Assembly (NCBI RefSeq): GCF_036324505.1
Contig: NC_086362.1
Location: forward strand, 6,197,043-6,261,042
DNA: 64,000 nucleotides
Origin: Eleginops maclovinus
Lineage: Eukaryota > Chordata > Actinopteri > Perciformes > Eleginopidae
Direction: 5' to 3'
Shown: one piece after another, positions 21,991 through 33,907 of the stretch
How positions within the stretch are numbered: the first letter of the stretch is position 1
Layout: every line of letters starts with the position of its first letter
Program-made: the position numbers and the translations under genes
Notes under the pieces: model-generated
Database searches by the model: none
What the model saw: the letters and a program-made list of their open reading frames with translations, nothing else
Told to the model about the DNA's origin: nothing

Positions 21991-24900
21991 CGTGGTGCAG
22001 CAGGTGTAGGACCAGCAGTTGTGGGTGAAGCAGTTGTGGGTGCAGCAGTTTTAGGTGCAGCAGTTGTAGTTGCAGCTTTCGTGGGTGCAGCAGTTGTAGG
22101 CGCAGCAGTTGTTGGTGCAGCAGTCGTGGGTGCTGCAGTCGTGGGTGCAGCATATGTTTGGTGCAGCAGTTGTGGGTGCAGCAGTTGTGGGTGCTGCAGT
22201 TGTGGGTGCTGCTGTTGTGGGTGCAGCTGTTGTGGGTGCAGCAGTTGTGGTCGCAGAAGTTGTTGGGGCTGCAGTTGTGGGTGCAGCAGTTGTGGGTAGA
22301 GCTGTTGTGGTGCATTAGTTGTAGGGGCTTCAGTTGTGGGTGCAGTTGTTTGTGCAGCAGTTGTGGGTGCTGCAGTTGTGGGGCAGCAGTTGTAGTGCAG
22401 GTCTTGTGGGTGCAGCAGTTGTGGGTGCAGCAGTTGTAAGTGCAGCTGTTGTAGTCACTGCTGTTGGTTGGGGCATCTGTTGAGGGTGCAGCAGTTGCCG
22501 GAGCAGCAGTTGTAGGTGCAGCTGTTGTGGGTCCAGCTGTTGTACGAGCAGCAGTTGTAGGTGCAGCAGTTGTGGGTGCAGCAGTTATAGGTGCAGCTGT
22601 TGTGGGTGCAGTTGTTGTTGGACCAGCAGTTGTTGGAGCAACAGTTGTAGCTGCAGCTGTTGTTGGTGCAGCTGTTGTGGGTGTAGCAGTTGTAGGTGCA
22701 GCAGGTGTGGGAGCAGCAGTTGTAGTTGCAGCTGTTGTGGGAGCAGTAGTTGTAGGTGCAGCTGTTGTGGCTGCAGCAGTTGTGGGTGCAGCTGTTGTGG
22801 GAGCAGCAGTTGTAGGTGCAGCTGTTGTGGGAGCAGTAGTTGTAGGTGCAGCTGTTGTGTGTGCAGCAGTTGTAGGTGCAGCAGTCGTGGGTGCAGCTGT
22901 TGTGGGTGCAGCAGTTGTGGGAGCACTAGTTGTAGGTGCAGCTGTTGTGTGTGCAGCTGTTGTAGGTGCAGCAGTTGTGGGTGCAGCTGTTGTGGGTGCA
23001 GCTGTTGTCGGTGCTGCAGTTGTGGGTGCTGCTGTTGTGGGTGCAGCTGTTGTGGGTGCAACAGTTGTGGTCGCAGCAGTTGTTGGGGCTGCAGTTGTGG
23101 GTGCAGCAGTTGTGGGTAGAGCTGTTGTGGGTGCAGCAGTTGTAGGGGCTTCAGTTGTGGGTGCAGTTGTTTGTACAGCAGTTGTGGGGTGCTGCAGTTG
23201 TGGGTGCAGCAGTTGTAGGTGCAGGTCTTGTTGTGCAGCAGTTGTAGGTGCAGCAGTTGTGGGTGCAGCAGTTGTAAGTGCAGCTGTTGTAGTCACTGCT
23301 GTTGTTGGGGCATCTGTTGAGGGTGCAGCAGTTGCCGGAGCAGCAGTTGTAGGTGCAGCTGTTGTGGGTCCAGCTGTTGTACGAGCAGCAGTTGTAGGTG
23401 CAGCAGTTGTGGGTGCAGCAGTTATAGGTGCAGCTGTTGTGGGTGCAGTTGTTGTTGGACCAGCAGTTGTTGGAGCAACAGTTGTAGCTGCAGCTGTTGT
23501 TGGTGCAGCTGTTGTGGGTGTAGCAGTTGTAGGTGCAGCAGGTGTGGGAGCAGCAGTTGTAGTTGCAGCTGTTGTGGGAGCAGTAGTTGTAGGTGCAGCT
23601 GTTGTGGCTGCAGCAGTTGTGGTGCAGCTGTTGTGGGAGCAGCAGTTGTAGGTGCAGCTGTTGTGGGAGCAGTAGTTGTAGGTGCAGCTGTTGTGTGTGC
23701 AGCAGTTGTAGGTGCAGCAGTCGTGGGTGCAGCTGTTGTGGGTGCAGCAGTTGTGGGAGCACTAGTTGTAGGTGCAGCTGTTGTGTGTGCAGCTGTTGTA
23801 GGTGCAGCAGTTGTGGGTGCAGCTGTTGTGGGTGCAGCTGTTGTGGGTGCTGCAGTTGTGGGTGCTGCTGTTGTAGGTGCAGCTGTTGTGGGTGCAACAG
23901 TTGTGGTCGCAGCAGTTGTTGGGGCTGCAGTTGTGGGTGCAGCAGTTGTGGGTAGAGCTGTTGTGGGTGCAGCAGTTGTAGGGGCTTCAGTTGTGGGTGC
24001 AGTTGTTTGTACAGCAGTTGTGGGTGCTGAAGTTGTGGGTGCAGCAGTTGTAGGTGCAGGTCTTGTGGGTGCAGCAGTTGTAGGTGCAGCAGTTGTGGGT
24101 GCAGCAGTTGTAAGTGCAGCTGTTGTAGTCACTGCTGTTGTTGGGGGCTTCTGTTGAGGGTGCAGCAGTTGCCGGAGCAGCAGTAGGTGCAGTTGTTGTG
24201 GGTGCAGCTGTTGTACGAGCAGCAGTTGTAGGTGCAGCTGTTGTGGGTGCAGCAGTTATAGGTGCAGCTGTTGTGGGTGCAGTTGTTGTTGGACCAGCAG
24301 TTGTTGGAGCAACAGTTGTAGCTGCAGCTGTTGTAGGTGCAGCTGTTGTGGGTGTAGCAGTTGTAGGTGCAGCAGGTGTGGGAGCAGCAGTTGTAGTTGC
24401 AGCTGTTGTGGGAGCAGTAGTTGTAGGTGCAGCTGTTGTGGATGCAGCAGTTGTAGGTGCAGCAGTTGTGGGTGCAGCTGTTGTGGGAGCAGCAGTTGTA
24501 GGTGCAGATGTTGTGGGAGCAGTACTTGTAGGTGCAGCTGTTGTGTGTGCAGCAGTTGTAGGTGCAGCAGTCGTGGGTGCAGCTGTTGTGGGTGCAGCAG
24601 TTGTGGGAGCAGTAGTTGTAGGTGCAGCTGTTGTGTGTGCAGCTGTTGTAGGTGCAGCAGTTTTGGGTGCAGCTGTTGTGGGTGCAGCTGTTGTGGGAGC
24701 AGTAGTTGTAGGTGCAGATGTTGTGGGTGCAGCAGTTGTAGGTGTATCTGTTGTGGGTGCAGCAGTTGTAGGTGCAGCAGTTGTGGGTGCAGCGGTTGTC
24801 GGAGCAACAGTTGTAGGTGCAGCTGTTGTAGGTGCAGCTGTTGTTGGAGCAGCAGTTGTGGGGGCAGCAGTTGTGGGAGCAGCAGTTGTAGGTGCAGCTG

Positions 24901-25790
24901 TTGTGGTGCAGCAGTTGTAGGTGCAAGTGTTGTGGGTGCAGCAGTTGTAGGTGCAGCTGTTGTGGGTGCAGCAGTTGTAGGTGCAGCAGTTGTGGGTGCA
25001 GCAGTTGTTGGGCTGCATGTGTTGGTGCAACAGTTGTGAGTGCTGCTGTTGTGGGTGCAGCAGTTGCTGGGGATGCAGTTGTGGGTGCAGTTGTTTGTGC
25101 AACAGTTGTGGGTGCTGCAGTTGTAGGTTCAGCTGTTGTGGGTGTAGTTGTTGTTGGAGCAGCAGTTAATGAGCAGCAGTTGTCGGTCCAGCTGTTGTGG
25201 GTGCAGCTGATGTGGGAGCAGGAGTTGTAGGTGCAGCTGTTGTGGGTGCAGCAGTTGTAGGTGCAGCTGTTGTGGGTGCAACAGTGGTAGGTGCAGCTGT
25301 TGTGGGTGCAACAGTGGTAGGTGCAATAACAGTGGTAGGTGCTGCAGTTGTATGAGCAATAACAGTGGTCGGTGCAGCAGTTGTGGGTGCAGCTGTTGTG
25401 GGTGCAGCTGTTGTGGGAGCAGCAGTTGTAGGTGTAGCTGTTGTAGGTGCAGTTGTTATAGGTGCAGCTGTTGTTGGTGCAGCAGTTGTGGGAGCAGCAG
25501 TTGTAAGTGCAGCTGTTGTGGGTGCAACAGATGTAGGTGAAGCTGTTGTTGGAGCAGCTGTTGTATGTGCAGCAGTTGTCGGTGCAGCAGTTGTCGGAGC
25601 AGCAGTTGTATGTGCAGCTGTTGTGGGAGCAGCAGTTGTGGGTGCAGCTGTTGTGGGTGTAGCAGTTGTAGGTGCAGCTGTTGTGGGTGCAGCAGTTGAT
25701 GGAGCAGCAGTTGTAGGTGCAGCTGTTGTGGGTGCAGCTGTTGTTGGAGAAGCAGTTGTGGGATCAGCAGTTGTGGGAGCAGCAGTTGTC
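21990..25790 (-). repeat. Third TTAAP mucin array with about 838-bp higher-order repeat
   Basis: The same 15-bp unit, fairly clean here. The marker with GTCACTGCTGTTG and TCTGTTGAGGGTGCAGCAG occurs at about 22455, 23293 and 24129, a spacing close to 838 bases (about 56 units). From about 25130 the units switch to the gene B flavour (TTVIA). Minus-strand frames shift at 22310-22400, 23185-23235, 23620, 24150-24190 and 24905-25020. It would be the mucin exon of the gene whose 3' end is at 20.4 kb. Confidence 0.85.
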
Positions 25791-27010
25791 GGGCAGCTGA
25801 GTTGTTGGAGCAGCGGTTTGTTGGAGCAAACAGTGTAGGTGAAAAAGCGTTGGGGGTGCCCCAGTGGTAGGTGCAATAACTTGGTGGGGTGCGGGCATTT
25901 GTAGGAGCAAATACGGGTGGTCGGTGCTTCATTGGGTTTTTTGCAGCTTTTGGGGGTGCAGCTGTTGTGGGAGCAGCTGTTGTGGGTTGGGTTTTGGTTG
26001 TTGGGCAGCTGTTGTGGGCAGCGGGTTGTGGGAGCAGCAGTTTTGGGGCCCGCTGTTGTCATTGCAGCGTTGTGGGTGAAAGCTGGGGGGGGTTGCGGTT
26101 GTTTTTGGGAAAGAGCTTTGTGGGTTGCGGGGTTGTCAGGGGCAGCAGTTTGGGTGGGGCTGTTGGGGGTGCAGGGGTTGGGGGCCAGCATGTAGGTGCA
26201 GCTGTTGTCAGTGCAGCATTGTGGGTTCCAGTTTGTTGGGGTGCAGCTTTTTTGTGGGGGGCGGATTTGTTTAAAATCCCAAGCTGTTTTTGGGTGCAGC
26301 AGTTTAGGTACAGCTTTTTGTGGGTGCCCCGGGGTTTGGTGAAATAACATGGTGGGTGCTGCATTTTTGGGTTTCTGTTGGTTTAGGTTTGTTTGCGGGT
26401 TGTGGGGCAACATGGAAAGGTTAAATAACAGTGGTGGGTTTGCGCATTTTGTAGGGGGTGCGGGTTTGTAGCTACGGGCAGTGAAAGGAGGTGCATTTTT
26501 CTGTGCAGCATTTTGTGGGTGCACCCTGTTGGGGGTTGAAAATGTTTGGGGGAAAGCAGCAGTTGGGGGGCAGCTGTTTTTGGAGCACTGTTGGGGTGCA
26601 GCTTTGGGGGCAAAAGTTGTGGGTCCGGTTGTTTTTTCAGCATTTTGTAGGGCAGCTTTTTGTGGGTGTATTTGTTGTTGGGAAGCAGCATTTGGGGGGC
26701 AGCATTTGGGGGGGCCACGGTTGTGGGTGCAGCTGATGGGGGAGCAGGTTTGTGGTGCAGCTTTTTGTGGGCCCCAGCATTTTGTAGGTCCCGGGCATTT
26801 GGGGGTTTGCCAGTGGTAGGTGCAATAATAGGGGTGGGTGCTGCTTTTGTAGGAGCAAAAAACAGTGGTCCGGTGTCCCAGTTGGGGGTGCACCCGGGTT
26901 GTGGGGGGAAGCTGTTGGGGGCACTGTTGTAGGTGCGGGGTTTTTTAGCACTTTTTGTTGGGGCGCGTTGGGGGAAGCAGTTTTGGGGGGGGAAGCGGGA
27001 AATTTTTGGC
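25790..27010 (-). pseudogene. Homopolymer-inflated mucin repeats, 5' end of the third array
   Basis: The 15-bp rhythm survives but G, T and C runs are stretched. It ends at about 27010 in a TGTTACAAAAACG context identical to the gene A exon 2 acceptor at 8990-9003, which fixes its position as the start of a mucin exon. Confidence 0.65.
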
Positions 27011-28500
27011 TTTTAGGCAAAACTGTTACAAAAACGAAAAGGGTTAAAGAGCCCAAAAATTTATCTTTGGGGGAAATATAAAAACTTTAAAATGGCACAT
27101 TGAGTTGGGAAAACTTTAATCGGGAAATTTAAAGGAAACCCAAACCCAATTACTTTAATTTTTAAGTAACCCCAAATTTCCACTTTTGCTATTTCCCCAA
27201 ATCTCTAAGAAAAGGTTCCATCTTTTAAGCTTTTTTTTAAATTTGAATTAAATTGTCATAGGGGGTTTTACTTTTTTGGCTTCTTAGTAAAAATTTCCTT
27301 TACCCTTTGTTTTAGGGTCAATTTTCAGAAAAAAGGGATCTTTAAAATGGGAAATCTTTTCAACTTTTTTTTGGGCATGTAAAAAAAAAAGATTACCCCC
27401 AAAAACTGAATAAGAAAAAATGAAGCATTTAGGTTAAATTCCTTTTAAATTTGGGAGATCTTTAGGGTCCCTAATTTAATGTTCAGTTTTGGGGATTTTA
27501 AAATAAAGGGGAACCCTGTCATATAAAAAGGCGGGTTTTTTTTGGGCCAAAGTTTTCCCCCCCTTTTTTTTTGAAAATTTTAATTTAACCTTTAACCCCT
27601 AACAACTACCAAAAACCCCCGCTGGGCCCCCCTTAAAGGAAGGAACATTGCGACAAAAATGATTGTTTTTAAAGGGGTTTGGTAAAAAGTGATACAGTTT
27701 TCGTTACTTTGTTTTTGACATTTTTTTATCATTACAAGAACTCCACCGGGAAACCCCATGTTGTTTGTTTTTCCCGCTTCCTTTTCCCCTCTTTAAAAAC
27801 AAAAGTTAAATAGAAAATTTCATACAATCGGTTTATCATCAACAGCTTTCCCATTAAAATTTTAGGGGAAAATTTATTTGAACCGTCTGACATCCTTTTC
27901 CCCTTTTCCCTTGAAAATTAAAAAAATCAAGCAGGGGGATATTTTAAATCACCCAAAATTTGGAACTCCAACCCTTTTCACTGCAGTAACTGAACTGTTA
28001 ATTACTTTTTAAGTAAAGGCCCCCAAAAGACAGGGATTTGGTTTTGGGAGGCTTATTACCAACAAATACATACAATATGGTTTTCCCCTCAAATAAAACA
28101 TGTTCCATCCCATATAGATGGGTTTGGGAAAAAACTTTTTTTTCCGTGAAAAGTCCCCGGTGTTCATTTTCAAATTTTTTTACGGGGGGGTTTTCGAAAA
28201 AATACTTGAACAAACATTGGGGCACTTAAAAAAAAATATATATATATATAAAAATATATTTTTATAAAGGGTTTTGTTAAAAAAAATTAATAGGGCAATG
28301 ACCCGCTATACACCCCAACATACACACACCCACACACCCACCCCACACACACACAACACAAAACACACCACAAACCACACACACACACACACCACACACA
28401 CACACAACAGCTTTTTGACAAAAATTGCATATTTAAAATAAAATTTTGCACTTCCCCCTCTAAAAGGCAAAGGGGAAAAGGTTTTAAAATCCTCTTTCTT
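27010..28500 (-). pseudogene. Corrupted copy of gene A intron 1, signal exon and (CA)n tract
   Basis: Follows 8990-10460 in order. The signal-exon counterpart is at about 27851-27912 (AACCGTCTGACATCC shared with gene A) and the CA tract at about 28318-28408. Run-length errors destroy the reading frame and the donor. Confidence 0.62.
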
Positions 28501-30410
28501 TTCTGAATTTAGTGTACCAAATGATCAGGTTTTCTTTAGTTTTTGGTATCTTTTTTCAGGTCTTGATCATTTTTAAAACCCCTCCCCCCTTTTTTACATT
28601 CTACATCACCAAAGTTTATATTGGGATGAAAAATGGGTTTATTTACGTGTCGCAAAGGCATGTATTTTTGAAAGTTTTTTACACCTCCGCAAACACACCC
28701 CCAAATATCAGGATTACTGTGATAGGTTCAGTCCCGGCGTTTCTTTGAAAAATTTGGAAAAAAAAAATTTCTTTTTTTTTGGGGGGCGGTTTGGGCCCTT
28801 TTAAACGTATTTAAGGGGGAAAAGGGAAATTTATAATGTATGCCAAAATGGAAAAGCCCCCAATTTTTTTTCTGCAAGCTTTTCAAGCAACAAAAAAGAA
28901 AGGATTTTTAATTCAAAAAAAGGGAAAATTGTTTTAAAGTTTATGAACAAACTTTAAAAAAAAAAACAGTATATTAATTATTAGCGGGGGGGGGAAAATT
29001 TTTTAATGGGATTTTCAAGATGTGTTTATGACTTATATTTTATGCCACTTTTAAATTTTTACATTTTTAACCTTTTTCATTCAGCCTCAATTTTAATTTT
29101 AAAAAACAGAATTTTTAAAATTTAAAAATTTAAATTTTATTGGGAATTTAAAGGGACAAAACATTTTTTGGTTTTTAAAATTTTCTTAAAGGGTTCAACC
29201 TTTTTACAAGTTTATTTTTTTAAAACAACTAATAGGGTTTGGGAAAACAGCCTCAAATTATTTGTTATTTTTTTAAAATTTTTTTTGTTTATTTGAATTT
29301 AAATTTTTTTCAAGGGGATTAATTTGATTAAAGTGATCCGGACAGAATTTAAAGGGGGAAAAAGGAAGGAAAATTTTCTTTATAAAAGTTAAAGAATTTG
29401 GGTTTAAAGTTTCTTGAAGTTTTTCTTAAATTAAAATGAATTCCCCCATTTTGGGGTCAAAAAGCTTCCCAAAAAATTCTGGGGGTTCAAAATGGGGAAA
29501 CCCTTTTTTTGCTTTAGATCTGGGGCGTTCTGACAGGGAAAACGGGCAAAAAGGCATATTGGTTTAGGGGCCTTTTAGCTAACAAAACCAAAAATCAAAT
29601 TATTAAGACCTTTAAACTTTTGTTTTTCGTTTTCCCTGCCCCAGAGGTTTTCTATTTTTCTTTTATTTCCCTAAACCCTATATTTAAAAAATGTCCCAAA
29701 ATGGAAAAAAATTTAAAAAGGTTTTTAGAAACCCAAAAAATAACCATCTTTCATAAGGGAAAAAATTTTTTCTAAAAAAGTTGTTTTTTTTAAAAGAAAA
29801 AAGGGGTTTTTGGGGTTTTTGGGTGTATTACCAAGGATGACTTTTTAAAAATTTCCGGGGAAAAAGGGCGGTATTTTGTTGGAATAACCTTTTTTCCCAA
29901 AAAAAAAACCCTTCCCCTTTTGGGGGTATCTAAACTGTGGTTTTTAAAAACAGCAGTGTCAGTGAATAACCGTTCTTTAACTACAGTATATTGCTTTTTT
30001 CTATATTGACAAAGTTAAACCCCCCCAAAAAATTTAAAAAGGAGACACCCAAATTTTTAAAAAAAACCAAAGTAACAAAAATTACAAATATACGTAACGC
30101 ATGGGGCCCAAATTGGGCATCCCCACAACTCAAACTTCAGGGCCCAGTTTAGCTTATTCCCCCCCTGGAAAACTCTCTCCTTTTTTAGTTGATTGAAACT
30201 TTTTATGAAAAATTGTTTAAAAAGGGGTTGATTTTGTTTCCCCTTGCCATGGGTTTAACCCTTTTTTTTTGTTTCAGGGGCAAAAAAATGGGATTTTTAG
30301 GGTTTTGGTTGCCCCAATTTTTAAAATTTACTTGACTTTTTTAGGTAATTTGGGTGCAGTTACTGTAATGTAACAATAAAAAAACCTTTAAAAAATTCAT
30401 AATTAAACTG
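28500..30410. other. Low-quality intergenic sequence
   Basis: Long runs of A, T, G and C (for example GGGGG, CCCCCC, AAAAAAA) dominate. The part 28500-28740 still resembles 10420-10650 upstream of gene A. Beyond that no homology or gene could be read. Quality returns at about 30411. Confidence 0.55.
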
Positions 30411-31150
30411 TGCACAACTTCGGTACTTTCAGTTTAATGCACTTTTTATTCCAAAGAGTAATCTGGCTCTCAGCATTGATAGTTAGCATAGGATCTATAG
30501 CACATGTGTTACTCTACTCACTGTATGATAAAATAGAGGTAATATGGCTAAACATTTTTGAATGTTTTTGAATAGGGCTGCATCTGCCAATTATTTATTA
30601 TTATTATTTCTGAGATTTCTTTCATCAAAAGGTTTATAAAATGTCAGTAAATAATGCAAGGTTTATACAAGTTCCGAAAGCAAAATCATAGCAATAAAGT
30701 ATCACAGATAATGAAATAAATATATATATACTGTATGTATTTTTTAATTATATTTATCGGATCATTAGGAAGACAAGAAAAGAAATGGAGAAAAACAAGG
30801 CAAAGCTCTTTTTACATGTATGAATGATAATGTAAATACACCAATAACTATAGTGAAAGTAATTATACAACACGTTAAAATTGTTAACTTTACTAACTGA
30901 GAAGATCTTAAAGACGTAAAGATGTGAAAGTTACGTTTTTTAACGATCTGAATGTATAGTATATTTGGTGTTATTTACAGCCCTTCTAAGAGAGGCAATT
31001 CACTTTGACAATGATTAATGCTGGTTCTTAGTCAAGCACTCAAGGAGTTATGTGTCTCTCAGTATGCCTGAAGGTACTTTCAAAACAAGAATCTCATAAC
31101 AAATTTAAGTATGCAGCACTCCTTGTTTTCTATTTATTGACAAACCTGAG
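30411..31150 (-). pseudogene. Shared 3' flank and possible decayed last exon of a fourth copy
   Basis: 30570-30900 is homologous to 13700-14300 (the flank after gene B). On the minus strand at about 31014-31075 a segment ends AACCAGCATTAA, like gene B's AACCAGCATTAG end. It is preceded by a serine-glycine motif resembling SSGV, but has an early stop and a deletion. No SEA exon was found next to it. Confidence 0.4.
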
Positions 31151-31221
31151 TCATTGATACAACAAAGGCTGAGAACTGCTGACAGACCCTATTGTGGAAT
31201 TTCGTTAAGTCAATTGAGTAA

Positions 31222-31735
31222 TACACTGCCTTTTTCAAAAAAAAGGTCACACACTCTAATATTCGTTGGACCGCCTTTAGCTTGGATTACGGCAAGCATT
31301 CGCTGTGGGATCGTTTCCACAAGCTTCTGCAATGTCACAACATTTATTTCGGTTATATTTTTCGCCAAGATCTTGTACTGATGGCGGGAGATTCGGACCA
31401 CTGCACAAAGTCTTCTCCAGCACATCCCAAAGATTCTCAATTGGGTTCAGGTCTGGACTCTGTGGGGGCCAATCCATGTGTGAAAAGGATGTCTCATGCT
31501 CCCTGAACCACTCTTTCACAATTTGAGCCCGATGGATCCTGGCATTGTCATCTTGGGACATGGCCGTGCCATCAGGGAAGAAAAAATCCATTGATGGAAT
31601 AACCTGGTCATTCAGTATATTCAGGGAGTCAGCTGACCTCATTCTTTGGGCACATAACGTTGCTGAACCTAGACCAGACCAACTGCAGCAACCCCAGATC
31701 ATCTCCTTCTTCTTATTGTTGTTGTTATTATTATA
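31222..31735 (-). pseudogene. Tc1-like transposase, C-terminal part, frameshifted
   Basis: The minus-strand frame 31277-31702 contains [12 protein letters not shown], then [11 protein letters not shown] (second catalytic Asp region) and [14 protein letters not shown] (DDE glutamate region). The end continues in another frame ([19 protein letters not shown]), showing a frameshift. The N-terminal helix-turn-helix part is missing. It ends against the hAT element. Confidence 0.88.
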
Positions 31736-31743
31736 CTGAAACT

Positions 31744-33103
31744 CAGTGGCGGGCCGTGCATTTCACACCTAGGCCTTCAGTGATATCCTACACAGTCCTA
31801 CCTGAATTATTCCACCTCTTAATGCCATCATTATGACGCCATGGCTCTAGAAACTATACATTTAGACAGAAACGCAGTATAACCGGGCGTTGCATCACAT
31901 TAACATAGTCAAGTACAACAGAGTTATATTAATATTTCTGAAGCATTTATAATCAATACATCAGCATTTACAGTTAACTTAATTAATCAGATTATCTGAC
32001 AAACCGCTCCTTGACACCTGTGTCTGTCACATAACGCAGGACAAGTGCCAGCTGTGCTACATTACCCACATCTGACGTCTCGTCCACCATAACAGCGACA
32101 AAGGGTGCTTTTTTAATCTTCATTTTGATCTCTTCTCCCATCACTTCAGCAATAGCATTAATCAGGTCGTTTTGTATTTTGCCTGACGTCCCAGTAAACA
32201 TGTTGTTTGTGTACAGGTGGTAATGCAAATCTGTGTTGTTCTCAGCAAGAAAAGAAAGAAGCTCCACGTAGTTTCCTCTGTTTCTGGACTCGGCGCTTTC
32301 ATCGTGTCCCATAAATGAAAGTTCCTGTTTACCGATCAGTTGCAAATACCAGGCATTCCCGGCAGTACAATTTGCAGTGCCTCTCGGAGGCTGTGAGCCA
32401 GGGGTACCGCTCGTAGTTTCCCTGCTGTGCTAGGCTCGCTAGCGTTGGAGTTGGTCGTTCCCTTCTCAAGATGTGTAGCTTTACTAGAAAAGTTCGTTTT
32501 GAAAATGGCGTTGTAATTATATCTTCGACCAAATTGATCTCTTCTCCTCCTTCAGCCATTGTGGGTTGAAAAAAATAGCTTGTAGAAATCTACACAAATT
32601 AGCTCGCTCAAGTTCTAGTTCTGTTTGCTAGCTTTGCCCATAGACTGTATGGCTCTGCCTACTGCCTAGCTCTGCCTCTCAATAGTGCGTATCCAATCAG
32701 AAGATGTGCACGTGCTAACGTTAGCGTACGCCTGCTAGCTGGCCCGTTGTCGCCACCTAGAAATCTGATTGGTTAACGCCACAGTTTTGTTTGCGTTCAC
32801 TTTAAGCTACAGGCGCCCGCACTGTTGATTCTGAAGGCCTAAGGGCAGATTTCTTTGACCCTAGCAACACATTATGGCTGAAATATGATTGGATAAAAGC
32901 TCTAACATAAAGGCCAGCCCTCCAAATCTCGTTCTGAGGCTGGAAGCAGCGCAGCCAAGACGAACGCTATAAAATGAAGAGAATAGACTATGGGGAATAA
33001 TTCAATACGTATTTGTGGAAAAAATATATCAAAATTTAATTTACATTCTGATGATGTTTAGGCCAGCAGAGAAGGCCTTGCTGGCCCTGACGGCCCACCA
33101 CTG
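31744..33103 (-). mobile_element. hAT transposon, internally deleted, with 8-bp target-site duplication
   Basis: The terminal inverted repeats are CAGTGGCGGGCCGT at the left and, inverted, CAGTGGTGGGCCGT at the right. CTGAAACT flanks both ends exactly (31736-31743 and 33104-33111), the 8-bp duplication typical of hAT. Minus-strand frames 32329-32559 (YERYPWLTASERHCKLYCRE, TTF-type finger region) and 31992-32345 (FMGHDESAESRNRGNYVELL, DUF4371-like) belong to a ZMYM1-like hAT transposase. The zinc-finger and middle regions are joined by a deletion and frame change, and the C-terminal dimerisation region is absent. Confidence 0.9.
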
Positions 33104-33211
33104 CTGAAACTTGTCCGTCATTATGATGATTATATTTATTATAATGATGACGTGATTATTATTATTATTATTATTAAGGCCAATAAGATAAAAGATTTGA
33201 AACATTTCAAA

Positions 33212-33256
33212 ATTGCAAAACATATGGTAGTCCAAATATATGCTCTTAAACAATGA
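33212..33256 (+). repeat. 45-bp direct repeat, left copy
   Basis: Identical to 33863-33907 (starts ATTGCAAAACATATGG, ends AAACAATGA). The two copies flank the LINE fragment. Confidence 0.95.
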
Positions 33257-33862
33257 ATGATGGTGCGCTGCCAGAAGGGTGGCAGTGAAAGCAGAGGGTC
33301 TCGACAGACCAGACTCAGGCGACAGAAGCTGGCTTTGGGGACGTGGAATGTCACCTCTGGGGGGGAAGGAGCCGGAGCTTGTGCGGGAGGTGGAGCGTTA
33401 CCAGTTGGATCTGGTGGGGCTCACCTCTACGCACAGCGTCGGCTCTGGAACCTTACTTCTGGATAAGGGTTGGACTCTATTCTTCTCCGGAGTTGCCCAA
33501 GGTGTGAGGCGCCGAGCGGGTGTGGGGATACTCACAAGCCCCCGGTTGAGTGCCGCTTTGTTGGAGTTTACCCCAGTGGACGAGAGGGTCGCCTCACTAC
33601 GCCTGCGGGTCATAGGGGGGAAAACTCTGACTGTTGTGTGTGCTTATGCACCAAACAGCAGTTCAGAGTATTCGGCCTTCTTGGAGACCCTGAAAGAAGT
33701 CCTGTATCGGGCTCCTGAAGGGGACTCCTTAGTCTTGCTGGGAGACTTCAACGCACACGTGGGCAATGATGGAGACACTTGGAGGGGCGTGATTGGGAGG
33801 AACGGCCCCCCTGATCTGAACCGGAGTGGTGGTTTGCTACTGGATTTCTGTGCTAGTCATGG
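33257..33862 (+). pseudogene. Non-LTR retrotransposon AP-endonuclease fragment
   Basis: The plus-strand frame 33279-33881 encodes an endonuclease/exonuclease/phosphatase-type domain: [44 protein letters not shown] and [16 protein letters not shown] (catalytic D-x-N region). It resembles the CFDP2-like endonuclease of abundant fish LINEs. There is no reverse transcriptase, 3' UTR or A-rich tail. The leading GTWNVTS region is in another frame (33341-33358 vicinity). Confidence 0.88.
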
Positions 33863-33907
33863 ATTGCAAAACATATGGTAGTCCAAATATATGCTCTTAA
33901 ACAATGA
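33863..33907 (+). repeat. 45-bp direct repeat, right copy
   Basis: Identical to 33212-33256. It marks the other edge of the LINE insertion. Confidence 0.95.
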
